Notes: generated by a model from the letters alone, not told the origin. A stretch of 9,065 nt of DNA from Candidatus Peregrinibacteria bacterium (GCA_014728955.1 WJKT01000063.1:1-9065), one strand, 5' to 3'; numbered from the stretch's first letter, positions 1 to 8,480 are shown. Numbers and translations: made by a program.

Positions 1-1327
1 ACATAAAGAAGAATGCAGTTGTTCAGACGGGACACGCATCACCATGAAAAATCTTTTCTTTAACACACCGGCACGAAAGAATTATCTTAAGTCGATGTCT
101 ACTGAGTATCGGTCTATTTTAAGGCTTTTTCAGAAAATCGCCTTAATTAATATGTCTACACATTTTAAACTTGTCCATGACGACTCTTTGGTAGCCGATT
201 ACCCCCCTGTGGAGACACTGCAAGATCGTATCAGGCAAGTTCTGGGAAATCATACGGCTGATAAGGTCATGGATATTCATTATGAAAGTGACGGCCTTAC
301 CATTAACGGTGTTATCGGAAAACCCGAGCTGGCCCGTAAAGGAACAAAACATCATTATTTATATGTAAACGGCAGACCGATTAAACATAGTTTGTTCAAC
401 TATGCGGTTACTGAAAGTTATGGATCTCTGCTCATGCACGGCAAAAAACCATTTTTTACAATAAACATTAAAGTTAATCCCGAGCTAGTTGATGTTAATG
501 TCCATCCAAGAAAACTTGAAATTCGTTTTAGAAATCAAAGTCATATTTTTGCCGTTTTGCGAAAAGCAACAAAAAAGGTCCTCGAAAATAACGATCTAAT
601 GCCATCCCTAGAGCTTTCACACTCTTTTAAACAAGAGTCACACACCACTAACTCATCCGATCAAACACAATATCAAGCACCGCTGTCTTATGACCACCGT
701 AAGCCCGGAAAACTCAATAAGTACTCCTACAAGCAAGAAGAAAAAAACGCACCAAGCATGATGCCGCTTGCACAAATCGCCAAATCATATATTTTGGCCG
801 AAAATGAACACGGCTTAGTATTGATTGATCAGCATGCCGCTCATGAAAGAATCCGGTTTGAAGAGTTAATGGATCAATTTGAGCACACTCAAAAACAAAA
901 ACAACAATTGCTCCTACCGATAACCATTGAACTTTCGCCACACGAGAACGAGCTACTAAAAAAACATGCAGACACCTTATCGACACTTGGCTTTGATATT
1001 GAAGAATTTGGCAAAAATACGCACATTATACGAAGTGTTCCTTCCATTATTGACCAAGAAAACGTAGAAAGCATATTGCTTAACGTAATCAGTGATCTGG
1101 CTGACAACAGACCGACACATGTCGTTACCGACCCTCAGACTGCCGTTATTGAATACATGGCGTGTCGCAGCGCTATAAAATTTGGAAAAATACTCAGTCA
1201 CGATGAAATGGTTGAGCTTATACGACAACTGGATACATTAAAACGGCCATATACCTGTCCTCATGGAAGGCCATCTATGATTCATGTTACCTTTGAAGAA
1301 TTAGAAAAACGGTTTAAACGCACATAA
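1..1327 (+). CDS. mutL: DNA mismatch repair endonuclease MutL (5' end cut by window edge)
   Basis: MutL couples mismatch recognition by MutS to strand incision. The reading frame is open from base 2, and the first visible residues end in GTRITMKNLFFNTPAR, a conserved MutL segment of the N-terminal GHKL ATPase region. The ATP-binding motifs therefore lie upstream of the window and the ATG at 44 is not the start. An S5-fold domain follows, ending in VDVNVHPRK (about 490-520), then a polar linker (about 600-750). The C-terminal dimerisation and nuclease domain carries DQHA(X)2E(X)4E (827-862), ACR (1160-1168), CPHGRP (1256-1273) and a terminal FKR. These are the metal-binding endonuclease motifs of Bacillus-type MutL, absent from the E. 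coli protein. QQLLLP (902-919) aligns with the sliding-clamp-binding motif (QEMIVP) of B. subtilis MutL. The stop is TAA, one base from the stop of the convergent gene. Confidence 0.96.
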   Translation, partial: HKEECSCSDGTRITMKNLFFNTPARKNYLKSMSTEYRSILRLFQKIALINMSTHFKLVHDDSLVADYPPVETLQDRIRQVLGNHTADKVMDIHYESDGLTINGVIGKPELARKGTKHHYLYVNGRPIKHSLFNYAVTESYGSLLMHGKKPFFTINIKVNPELVDVNVHPRKLEIRFRNQSHIFAVLRKATKKVLENNDLMPSLELSHSFKQESHTTNSSDQTQYQAPLSYDHRKPGKLNKYSYKQEEKNAPSMMPLAQIAKSYILAENEHGLVLIDQHAAHERIRFEELMDQFEHTQKQKQQLLLPITIELSPHENELLKKHADTLSTLGFDIEEFGKNTHIIRSVPSIIDQENVESILLNVISDLADNRPTHVVTDPQTAVIEYMACRSAIKFGKILSHDEMVELIRQLDTLKRPYTCPHGRPSMIHVTFEELEKRFKRT

Positions 1328-1328
1328 T

Positions 1329-3446
1329 CTATTGTATTCCCCACAATGAAGCAAAATGAAGATCGGTCATAAGTGATGTTTCATACTCAAGCGCTTTACC
1401 TTGGGTGTAAATGACTTCTTCGGGATAATTTCGGTAATTTGTTATACGAGGATCAGCAAGCATTCGTTTTACAAATGAAACATTATTGTAAATACCGGGC
1501 TGTTTTTGAACGGTTATTCTATATTCATCGGCGATACTCAAATCAAGCGTATACGGTAATTTATAAGTCATCGTAACCACTTTTTCCTCCTGAGGCGCCA
1601 CATCAAGAACGAAATACATATACGTCTTGTCCAATTCAGAATCGTACCCAATAGTAACCGCTTCCCGCGGCACGCCGATAATCTCCTCCAGCGTAGCACC
1701 GGATGGCACAAAAACTTTAATAATCGATTTATTCGTACCAGCCCCTAAAATATTCCGGATCCAATCGGGTATTTCCGTAAAACCAAACGACTCCAGTTGC
1801 GATTGCCATACCAGGACGATATTCGGATTCCAGGTGTGTGTTCGTTTATAGGTAACCACATTACGAACCTCGCCATGATCATTAATAATTGTCTCATGAG
1901 CAATATCAGCGTCGATATATCGATCACTCTTATTCCCTCCAATATTTGTTGCGATGAGACTAAAATAATCTTCATCAGATGGCAGCTTCGGAACACGACC
2001 GCTCACCCCGACATCATCAAAGAATGTTTGTACTGTTTCGTCTTTTGACCATGCAAGAATATCTTTATTTTTTATTTGTTGCTGAATCAACGTTAACACA
2101 CTCTTTACCGAAGCCTCTTTATGTAAAGCTTCCTGCAACGACGGGATAATGCGACCAATTATCGCTTTGGGATTGTGTTCCCCTTCATGTTTCGACTCTA
2201 CAATATAACTCAGTACGGTTTGATAATTTTTATCATTTAATGATCCTTCCAATCCATCAACCGATAACGGGCCCGTCACAGTTAACAGATCACCTAATAT
2301 TGTTTGATTGACCGCAATGACGGTATCGACACCGGGACCACCTTCTTTTTCCAAAAACCATGCAATTTTCTTTGCCGAAACAGCAAAGTCCGGGGAGTAA
2401 TTAGCGTCTCTCATTCGCCAATTATCAGTAAATGTCGCCAGCTCATATGGGGCCTCTATTGTTTCATGCAGTTGCCCATCATATTCATAAACATCATGAA
2501 ATTTCATATTCGTAATAGCACCATCATTCATATCAACAATCAAAAAACTCCCGATAAATCCACCTGTCGGACGTGATTCGGCATTATTTTGCAATAAAAT
2601 TAAATAACGATGAGGATATCGATCACCCAGTAAGGATAAAATCGCCGGCACTCTTGTTTGCATTTCCTCAAGCGTTTTAACCAAGCCATTCAACTGATCT
2701 GTAAGTACGGCAACATGGGACTGTATATTTTCCGGAAGAAAATCGGAACCCGCTCGTCGTATTTTGTCTTGCGCAATCTTCACTTCATCGAGTGCATGAT
2801 TATATAATGTCAATGAAGACTTTAATTTGTCGGTTAACGAAACTGACGAGACAGAAAGATTTCCTTCAGGCTGCATAGTCCGCTCCGCAAACAACACCGG
2901 TATTTCCTGCATAGCACTTGCACCCTGTGAAAAAAACGATGCGGCAGAAGAAATATGTTCTCCGGCTTCAAGCATTGTATACGCACTTTTTGCCATACTT
3001 CCTTCCGTCCCAATAATACCGTGATTTCCGATAAACCATACCTTTTCCTGAGCTTCTTCGAATGCATACCCGGCAGAATCAAAGTATTGAACGGCCCCAC
3101 CAAAATTTGCCTCAAGCGCATCTTTCCCCCCTTCTACAAAGTGATCAAACCCCTGAAATGCATTGGCTTCAACATCAGAAGCGATAGAAAGCAGCTGGTT
3201 TCCTATTTGTGCAATATTAAAAACAAAGACTATAAAAAATCCTGCAATAAGCATACGCATAAAGTCTTTCCCTGGAGAAAAAACAGGCTGAGGATCTTGT
3301 TTCACAAAAAACATATACTCCTCAGACGATGACTTTTTTTTCCGTTTCTTCTTTTGTTCGCCAGTCGATCGCTTGGCATCATCTCCGAGATTAATAATCA
3401 GAGTTTTTTTGGAATCGCGATTCTTTATGTCACGAACAAGAGGCAT
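1329..3446 (-). CDS. DUF4012 domain-containing membrane-anchored protein
   Basis: A 705-residue protein of unknown function. Residues 1-60 are polar and rich in Lys/Arg (a KKKRKKK run near 32-38) and are likely cytoplasmic. One hydrophobic helix spans about 64-86, and the large remainder is probably outside the membrane. Residues about 100-265 are mostly helical in composition, with Ala/Gln/Glu-rich stretches. The DUF4012 signature begins around 275 with QNNAESRPTGGFIGS (286-300), followed by HDVYEYDG. The C-terminal part (about 634-672) contains a beta-rich segment with TVQKQPG, as in other DUF4012 proteins. These proteins are frequent in Patescibacteria and Actinobacteria and none has an assigned reaction that I know of. 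The start ATG overlaps the upstream stop by one base (TAATG), which implies translational coupling; no Shine-Dalgarno is visible. The family call is firm; the function is unknown. Confidence 0.9.
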   Translation of the reverse strand: MPLVRDIKNRDSKKTLIINLGDDAKRSTGEQKKKRKKKSSSEEYMFFVKQDPQPVFSPGKDFMRMLIAGFFIVFVFNIAQIGNQLLSIASDVEANAFQGFDHFVEGGKDALEANFGGAVQYFDSAGYAFEEAQEKVWFIGNHGIIGTEGSMAKSAYTMLEAGEHISSAASFFSQGASAMQEIPVLFAERTMQPEGNLSVSSVSLTDKLKSSLTLYNHALDEVKIAQDKIRRAGSDFLPENIQSHVAVLTDQLNGLVKTLEEMQTRVPAILSLLGDRYPHRYLILLQNNAESRPTGGFIGSFLIVDMNDGAITNMKFHDVYEYDGQLHETIEAPYELATFTDNWRMRDANYSPDFAVSAKKIAWFLEKEGGPGVDTVIAVNQTILGDLLTVTGPLSVDGLEGSLNDKNYQTVLSYIVESKHEGEHNPKAIIGRIIPSLQEALHKEASVKSVLTLIQQQIKNKDILAWSKDETVQTFFDDVGVSGRVPKLPSDEDYFSLIATNIGGNKSDRYIDADIAHETIINDHGEVRNVVTYKRTHTWNPNIVLVWQSQLESFGFTEIPDWIRNILGAGTNKSIIKVFVPSGATLEEIIGVPREAVTIGYDSELDKTYMYFVLDVAPQEEKVVTMTYKLPYTLDLSIADEYRITVQKQPGIYNNVSFVKRMLADPRITNYRNYPEEVIYTQGKALEYETSLMTDLHFASLWGIQ

Positions 3447-5143
3447 TAATTAATTTTTATATAATGAATTGAAGAAATGCCGTCTTTAAAGTAATTCGTT
3501 CCCGAACCAACTGACTCAAACGGCTCTGCATAACTCGTTAAATAATCGGGCATCCCTCCCAGTTTTTCAATCATGTATTTAAAATCAACATACAGCACTT
3601 CGTCGGTCGTACGTACAACCGGAGCAATTGATTCACGATATATATCACTATTTTTCACGCTATCGCCACGATTCATCACCAGGTCGATTGATGCATGCAT
3701 TTGATCTTTTTGAGAGGTGGCAATAAAGACATCGTCCACAATAATATAGTAAACGCCCCATGGTTGCGTCCCCACCGTTAACACATTGATTTCATATCCG
3801 TGATAGTCCTCCGTTGAACGAACAATTTCTTCCGGCAGTGTTTGAATTTCCTCCATGGTTGTCCCGTCTTCCAACTCAACCTCAACAACTGTTGGCGCCA
3901 AAATAGCACTTTTTCGAATAAAGCTGTCGATAATGCTTTCAATAATTTCTTTATCTTTAAGTGGATCGGCAAGTTCAATAAGTATCGTTGTTGCTTCATA
4001 TCCTTCACGTTGATTAATCGCCATACCATATTCACCTTCTAGAAGCGGATATATATCTTCTTCCAAATCAATCTCCTCTCCGATATATTCGTTTTTCTTT
4101 GCACGAAGCATTCCTTCGAAAATAAGATATGAAACATCGCCCCCCGCACTCATAATATCCGCATAACGATGCATTTGCTTTTGCAAATCAAATCCTCCCG
4201 CAAAAAAGACAACATCTTTCGGTATATAATTAAGTAAATGTGCACGATATTTTGTTTCAAAATCGATAAAATCCTTGCCGGCCAAATACTCCTGATCAAG
4301 CGCGGTAAACGTTTGCAAAGCAACATTCCCGTTTTCCATCACTGCTGTTACACCACATGCCTTATAGAGCTTTAAAAACGGCTCGAACGCCAACAGCTCT
4401 TTCCCTTTTTGGCTCATAAACGCCTCATTTTGTTTGAGAACTTCACGCGCCCTTCCAATATCCGCATACCCAAACATAAGATAATTTACGGGTAAATTTT
4501 GACTTACTTTCTGATATAAATCATCCGCGATCAATTGTTTTTTATAGGTATCATCAGCATCAATAATAGATTGTAAAACCGCTTCATTTTCAGCCACAAC
4601 CAAATAATTGTTGAGGAACATAAAATTATAGGTCTGGCTTAACGCATAACGATAAATATCTACACCTTCATACGCTTCGCTTAACAGATAATCATCTTGC
4701 GTCTGCAATCCTCGTGACTCTAGAAATGCAATTGTTTTTGCCTGATCACTTGTTTCAAAGAATAAAACAATATCGGTTGCCTCCTGGGAATCATTCTGCT
4801 GTAAAACAGCAGCCCCTATTTGTCTATCAAGCCACGGGTACACCTCTTGCGTTACATCGGTATTCAACAATGAATCCACTATAACGTTCATATTGTTCGG
4901 ATGATACACGTCATATTTATTTAATTCTTCATAAAATCGTTGCACTTGTTCATGATGTTCATTTACGCTTATTTGAGTAAGCGCAACCACTCGATCTTTA
5001 GGTAACATTGTTGCCAAATCCTGTGGCCTAAAAACCCTGGATATGGTGTAAAAAACAATAAAAACCAATAAAAAGATTCCAACAAGGCCAATAATAAGCC
5101 CCATTGCTTTACGAGTGAAAATACCAGTGTTCTTTTTCGCCAT
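3446..5143 (-). CDS. DUF3352-like membrane-anchored protein
   Basis: A 565-residue protein of unknown function and first gene of a two-gene operon with the DUF4012 gene. It has a short basic N-terminus, one transmembrane helix at about 13-35 that probably acts as an uncleaved anchor, and a large extracytoplasmic part. After the membrane segment come ATMLPKDRVVALTQISV and later short segments such as GEYGMAI and IIVDDVFIATSQ. This pattern resembles DUF3352 proteins, where an LP-D-Vxxxxxx strand is followed by repeated alpha/beta units. No catalytic motif is recognisable. The ATG at 5143-5141 is preceded by AT-rich sequence with no Shine-Dalgarno. A candidate -10 (TATAAC, minus strand, 5177-5172) would give a leader of about 22 nt. 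DUF3352 membership is an inference from sequence style, less certain than the DUF4012 call. The coupled pair may act together at the cell surface. Confidence 0.78.
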   Translation of the reverse strand: MAKKNTGIFTRKAMGLIIGLVGIFLLVFIVFYTISRVFRPQDLATMLPKDRVVALTQISVNEHHEQVQRFYEELNKYDVYHPNNMNVIVDSLLNTDVTQEVYPWLDRQIGAAVLQQNDSQEATDIVLFFETSDQAKTIAFLESRGLQTQDDYLLSEAYEGVDIYRYALSQTYNFMFLNNYLVVAENEAVLQSIIDADDTYKKQLIADDLYQKVSQNLPVNYLMFGYADIGRAREVLKQNEAFMSQKGKELLAFEPFLKLYKACGVTAVMENGNVALQTFTALDQEYLAGKDFIDFETKYRAHLLNYIPKDVVFFAGGFDLQKQMHRYADIMSAGGDVSYLIFEGMLRAKKNEYIGEEIDLEEDIYPLLEGEYGMAINQREGYEATTILIELADPLKDKEIIESIIDSFIRKSAILAPTVVEVELEDGTTMEEIQTLPEEIVRSTEDYHGYEINVLTVGTQPWGVYYIIVDDVFIATSQKDQMHASIDLVMNRGDSVKNSDIYRESIAPVVRTTDEVLYVDFKYMIEKLGGMPDYLTSYAEPFESVGSGTNYFKDGISSIHYIKIN

Positions 5144-5189
5144 AGAATATTATTAATAAGGTGTTTCTGCCGTTATACTATCGCAAATT

Positions 5190-5208
5190 TTCTTGTTTTT
5201 AACAAGAA
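5190..5208. repeat. Perfect inverted repeat between divergent promoters (candidate operator)
   Basis: TTCTTGTT (5190-5197), three T, then AACAAGAA (5201-5208): 8-bp perfect arms in the 102-bp gap between the divergent DUF3352-like gene and alaS. It overlaps the proposed -35 of alaS and lies upstream of the proposed -10 of the other gene. A bound repressor, an RNA hairpin or chance are all possible; the base composition is AT-rich. Confidence 0.4.
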
Positions 5209-5221
5209 TATTTTCTAGAAT
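5193..5221 (+). promoter_or_regulatory. Candidate sigma70-type promoter of alaS
   Basis: TTGTTT (5193-5198), a 17-base spacer, then TAGAAT (5216-5221, five of six matches to TATAAT). Transcription would begin near 5228, leaving about 18 nt before the alaS ATG, with no Shine-Dalgarno. A second candidate -10, TATAAA (5231-5236), would give a nearly leaderless transcript beginning around 5243. The two cannot be separated from sequence alone. Confidence 0.4.
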
Positions 5222-5245
5222 GCATGAGATTATAAACCCATCACA

Positions 5246-7072
5246 ATGAAAGCACATAAACTTCGTGAACAATTTATCAATTTTTTTGTAAACAAGCACA
5301 ATCACAAAAGAATCGAGAGTGCTTCGCTCATACCGGAAAACGACCCTACCGTCCTTTTTACCACCGCAGGTATGCATCCTTTGGTTCCGTACCTGTGTGG
5401 CGAAAAACATCCACAAGGTAAACGTCTTGTCGATGTACAAAAATGTCTTCGCACCGACGATATAGATGAAGTTGGAGACACGACACATCTTACATTTTTT
5501 GAAATGCTCGGAAATTGGTCACTTGGCGATTATTTTAAAAAAGAGGCTATCCATATGAGTTATGAATTTCTTACCACGCCAATTGAAAAAGGTGGTATAG
5601 GTCTTGATCCCGCCCGGCTTTCAGTAAGTTGTTTTTCGGGAGATGACGATGCGCCGAAAGATGAAGAAGCGGCAAAAATATGGGAAAAGCTTGGTTTTAA
5701 AAGAGTACAAGAAGGACAAGCTCTCGATGGTGGACTTATCTACTTTTACGGGAAAAAAGAAAATTGGTGGGGCCCTGCCGGACAAACCGGACCATGTGGA
5801 CCCGATACCGAAATTTTTTATGATACCGGTAAAGAAAAATGTCCGGGATGTGACGAATATGGAGTAGCATGCGATTGTGGCAAGTTTGTAGAAATCTGGA
5901 ATGATGTTTTTATGCAATACGACAAACAAGCTGACGGAAGGTATACACCTCTTGAACAAAAGAATGTTGATACAGGTTTTGGATTTGAACGCGCACTGGC
6001 AATACTCAATAACGCGGAAACTCCCTTTGAGACAGAACTTTTTACAGATGCATTGGCAAAAATACGAGAACACGCAAACGTAAAAAATTCACAAGACTTT
6101 GTTGCCTCGCAACGTATTATTGCCGATCATCTACGAGCTGCAACATTTATTTTAGGAGACCCTTTTGGAGTAGCTCCTTCAAATACCGACCAAGGATACA
6201 TTCTACGTAGATTAATTAGAAGAGCAATTCGTTATGGGAAAAAAATGGGTATTGAAAAACCTTTTATCAGTGATATAGCACGCATCTATATTGAGTATTA
6301 TCACGATGTATATCCGGAACTAAAACAATTCAGCGATAAAATCATTGATGAACTTAAAAAAGAAGAAGAACAATTTAGCAAAACTTTGTTACAGGGTGAA
6401 AAAGAATTCGAAAAATTATTACCGAATCTAATGAAAGGGAAGAATCCAACAGTTCCGGGCCGCATAGCTTTCAAACTCTATGACACATATGGATTCCCTA
6501 TCGAAATGACACAAGAGCTGGCAAAAGAACATGATCTTGCAGTTGATATGGAAGGATATCATAAGGCCTTTAAGAAACATCAGGAGCGCTCACGAGCAGG
6601 CGCGGAGAAAAAATTTGCCGGCGGACTTGCCGATCACAGTGAACAAACAACAAAACTTCATACGGCAACTCATCTGCTCCATGAGGCATTACGACGAGTA
6701 TTGGGAGATCATGTCGAACAACGCGGTTCAAACATTACCGTTGAACGATTGCGATTCGATTTTTCGCATCCGGAAAAATTGACTCCCGAACAAAAACAAG
6801 AAGTGGAACAACTGGTAAATGAACAAATCAAAAAAGAATTACCGGTTACATGCGAAGAAATGACAGTGGACGAAGCAAAAGAAAAAGGAGCAATGGGACT
6901 TTTTGAATCTAAATATGGAAAATCGGTAAAAGTATATAAAATAGGTGATTTTAGTTTGGAAATTTGCGGAGGACCACATGTTGAAAATACCCGTGAACTT
7001 GGCACATTTACCATTAAAAAAGAGAAAAGTTCAAGCGCCGGTGTCCGAAGGATAAAAGCTACCGTTTCGTAA
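5246..7072 (+). CDS. alaS: Alanine--tRNA ligase, minimal form without beta-barrel and C-Ala domains
   Basis: Charges tRNA-Ala in the cytoplasm. Class II catalytic core: TTAGMHP (39-45), motif 2 from VQKCLRT to HLTFFEMLGN and GDYF (64-97), WWGPAGQTGPCGPDTE (174-189), EIWNDVFMQ (216-224), VDTGFGFER (241-249) and motif 3 GYILRRLIRRAIR (317-329). The helical tRNA-recognition part includes KLYDTYGFPIEMT (410-422). The editing domain has HTATH (472-476) and CGGPH (574-578), supplying the expected zinc ligands H472, H476, C574 and H578. At 608 residues it is far shorter than the 875-residue E. coli enzyme. Residue 460 passes almost directly into HTATH, so the middle beta-barrel of about 100 residues is missing. 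The protein stops after the editing domain, so C-Ala is also missing. A cluster C199, C202, C209, C211 may bind zinc. The stop overlaps miaB by 14 bp. Confidence 0.95.
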   Translation: MKAHKLREQFINFFVNKHNHKRIESASLIPENDPTVLFTTAGMHPLVPYLCGEKHPQGKRLVDVQKCLRTDDIDEVGDTTHLTFFEMLGNWSLGDYFKKEAIHMSYEFLTTPIEKGGIGLDPARLSVSCFSGDDDAPKDEEAAKIWEKLGFKRVQEGQALDGGLIYFYGKKENWWGPAGQTGPCGPDTEIFYDTGKEKCPGCDEYGVACDCGKFVEIWNDVFMQYDKQADGRYTPLEQKNVDTGFGFERALAILNNAETPFETELFTDALAKIREHANVKNSQDFVASQRIIADHLRAATFILGDPFGVAPSNTDQGYILRRLIRRAIRYGKKMGIEKPFISDIARIYIEYYHDVYPELKQFSDKIIDELKKEEEQFSKTLLQGEKEFEKLLPNLMKGKNPTVPGRIAFKLYDTYGFPIEMTQELAKEHDLAVDMEGYHKAFKKHQERSRAGAEKKFAGGLADHSEQTTKLHTATHLLHEALRRVLGDHVEQRGSNITVERLRFDFSHPEKLTPEQKQEVEQLVNEQIKKELPVTCEEMTVDEAKEKGAMGLFESKYGKSVKVYKIGDFSLEICGGPHVENTRELGTFTIKKEKSSSAGVRRIKATVS

Positions 7073-8423
7073 GCTCTCCTTCGAGTTGCCATTCGCGAGC
7101 TTTGGTAACATGAACGGTTTGTATGGTTCCGGTCATGTTTTTGTCTGCATGAAATACAACAGTTTTAAAATGTTCACTCCTTCCTTTGCAAACACCATTC
7201 TTGCATTGTTCAACCAATACCTGAACATCTTTATCTTGAAATGCCCGGTGCCCCTGCAAAGAAGATTGAATAAGCAATTTATTAAGACGATGCCATCGTT
7301 TACTTTTTATTTCGGCGGAAATGTCATCAGCCATATGTTGACTGGCAAACGTTCCTTTACGTGTTGAATACTGAGCAAGATACGCCATATCCCATTTAAT
7401 ATCTTCAAATAATGTATAGGTTTCCATAAATTGCTCTTCTGTTTCACCACAAAATCCAACAATAATATCTGTTGAAATTGCAATGCCCGGTACCGCCGAC
7501 CGTATTTTTTTAATCAAATTTCTATACCAATCCGCCGTATAATGCCTGTTCATTCGTTTTAATACTTCGTTACTGCCGGACTGAACAGGAAGATGCAAAT
7601 AGGGCATCAATGTTTCAAGTCGAGCCATAGCATCAATGAGTTCGTCGGAAAGATCTTTTGGATGATTGGATGTAAAACGCAAACGTTTTAATCCTTTTTC
7701 TTTTAATGCATCGACACGTTCAAGCAGGTCGACAAATGGCGTCGTCATATCATTGAATTCGTCTGTCTTTTTGTCTAAGTTAGAAAGTCCATATGAGTTT
7801 ACGTTCTGCCCCAAAAGCGTAATTTCAAGACAGCCATTTTCAACCAATCTTGTACATTCGTTGACTATGTCATCCATAGATCTGCTTTTTTCACGTTTCC
7901 TACTATATGGGACAATACAATATGTACAAAAATTATCGCATCCCGTACCGATGGGAACAAAAGCCTGAGCCGTTGAACTATATACCGGATTGATATTAAA
8001 ATAGTTTTTCAGGTTCGCCTCATGAATATCAGTAGGCACCGTATCCCCCCAGCATGCTTGAATCAACGCGGGCAATTTTGGCAAATCTTCAATACGGAAT
8101 ACAAAATCGGTTTCTTTGGATCGACGTAGCAAAGCATCACGATTTTCAGCATGACGATGTGATGTTGTACGAACCATGCACCCTGTAATAGCGGTGATCA
8201 AATGAGGTTTTTGTTTTCGTAATTTCTTAATATTGATCATTTGTCCAAACACTCTATCTTCCGCTTTTTGTCGAACAGAGCAGGTATTGAAAATAACCAT
8301 ATCGGCTTTTTCCATTTCATCTGTTTTTCGAAACCCCATATGGTTTAAAACAGCTTCGATTCGCTCAGAATCGGAATAATTCATCTGACATCCCAGTGTT
8401 TGTATGTAGTACGCTCGTTTCAT
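7059..8423 (-). CDS. miaB: tRNA-2-methylthio-N6-dimethylallyladenosine synthase MiaB
   Basis: A radical-SAM methylthiotransferase that converts i6A37 to ms2i6A37 in tRNAs reading UNN codons. With the ATG start it has 454 residues, a normal family length. The N-terminal UPF0004 domain has its three cluster cysteines in TLGCQMN (C12), FNTCSVRQKAEDRV (C48) and TGCMVR (C82). The radical-SAM CxxxCxxC is in GCDNFCTYC (C162, C166, C169), followed by IVPYSRKREKSR. A C-terminal TRAM RNA-binding domain occupies roughly 380-454. TLGCQMN and NTCSVRQKAEDRV favour MiaB over RimO or MtaB. I chose the ATG at 8423-8421 because MKRAYYIQTLGCQMN begins like other MiaB proteins; an in-frame TTG at 8447 would add eight residues of little family resemblance. 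The initiation region lacks a clear Shine-Dalgarno. miaB may be read from the promoter near 8725 through the structured leader, or from its own weak -10 (TATTCT, 8433-8428). Confidence 0.95.
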   Translation of the reverse strand: MKRAYYIQTLGCQMNYSDSERIEAVLNHMGFRKTDEMEKADMVIFNTCSVRQKAEDRVFGQMINIKKLRKQKPHLITAITGCMVRTTSHRHAENRDALLRRSKETDFVFRIEDLPKLPALIQACWGDTVPTDIHEANLKNYFNINPVYSSTAQAFVPIGTGCDNFCTYCIVPYSRKREKSRSMDDIVNECTRLVENGCLEITLLGQNVNSYGLSNLDKKTDEFNDMTTPFVDLLERVDALKEKGLKRLRFTSNHPKDLSDELIDAMARLETLMPYLHLPVQSGSNEVLKRMNRHYTADWYRNLIKKIRSAVPGIAISTDIIVGFCGETEEQFMETYTLFEDIKWDMAYLAQYSTRKGTFASQHMADDISAEIKSKRWHRLNKLLIQSSLQGHRAFQDKDVQVLVEQCKNGVCKGRSEHFKTVVFHADKNMTGTIQTVHVTKAREWQLEGELTKR

Positions 8424-8480
8424 AATAAGAATATTCTCGGGAACCAAAACTACCAGAATGCTATAAAAAAGTCCATAAAG

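Noticed and set aside
5153..5488. 111-codon minus-strand frame over the alaS start
   Set aside because: Antisense to the conserved AlaRS N-terminus and spanning the divergent promoter region; the peptide shows no recognisable domain.
5621..6073. 150-codon minus-strand frame inside alaS
   Set aside because: A shadow of the AlaRS catalytic domain, Phe/Cys-rich with no recognisable domain.
6608..6661. Assembly deletion or frameshift causing the missing AlaRS barrel
   Set aside because: The frame is continuous, both flanks keep normal family sequence, and short AlaRS forms fit a Patescibacteria-like genome, so a natural short form is more likely than an error.
8428..8437. Perfect palindrome AGAATATTCT just before the miaB ATG
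   Set aside because: Ten AT-rich bases are easily palindromic by chance and it doubles as a -10-like sequence; not enough to call an operator.
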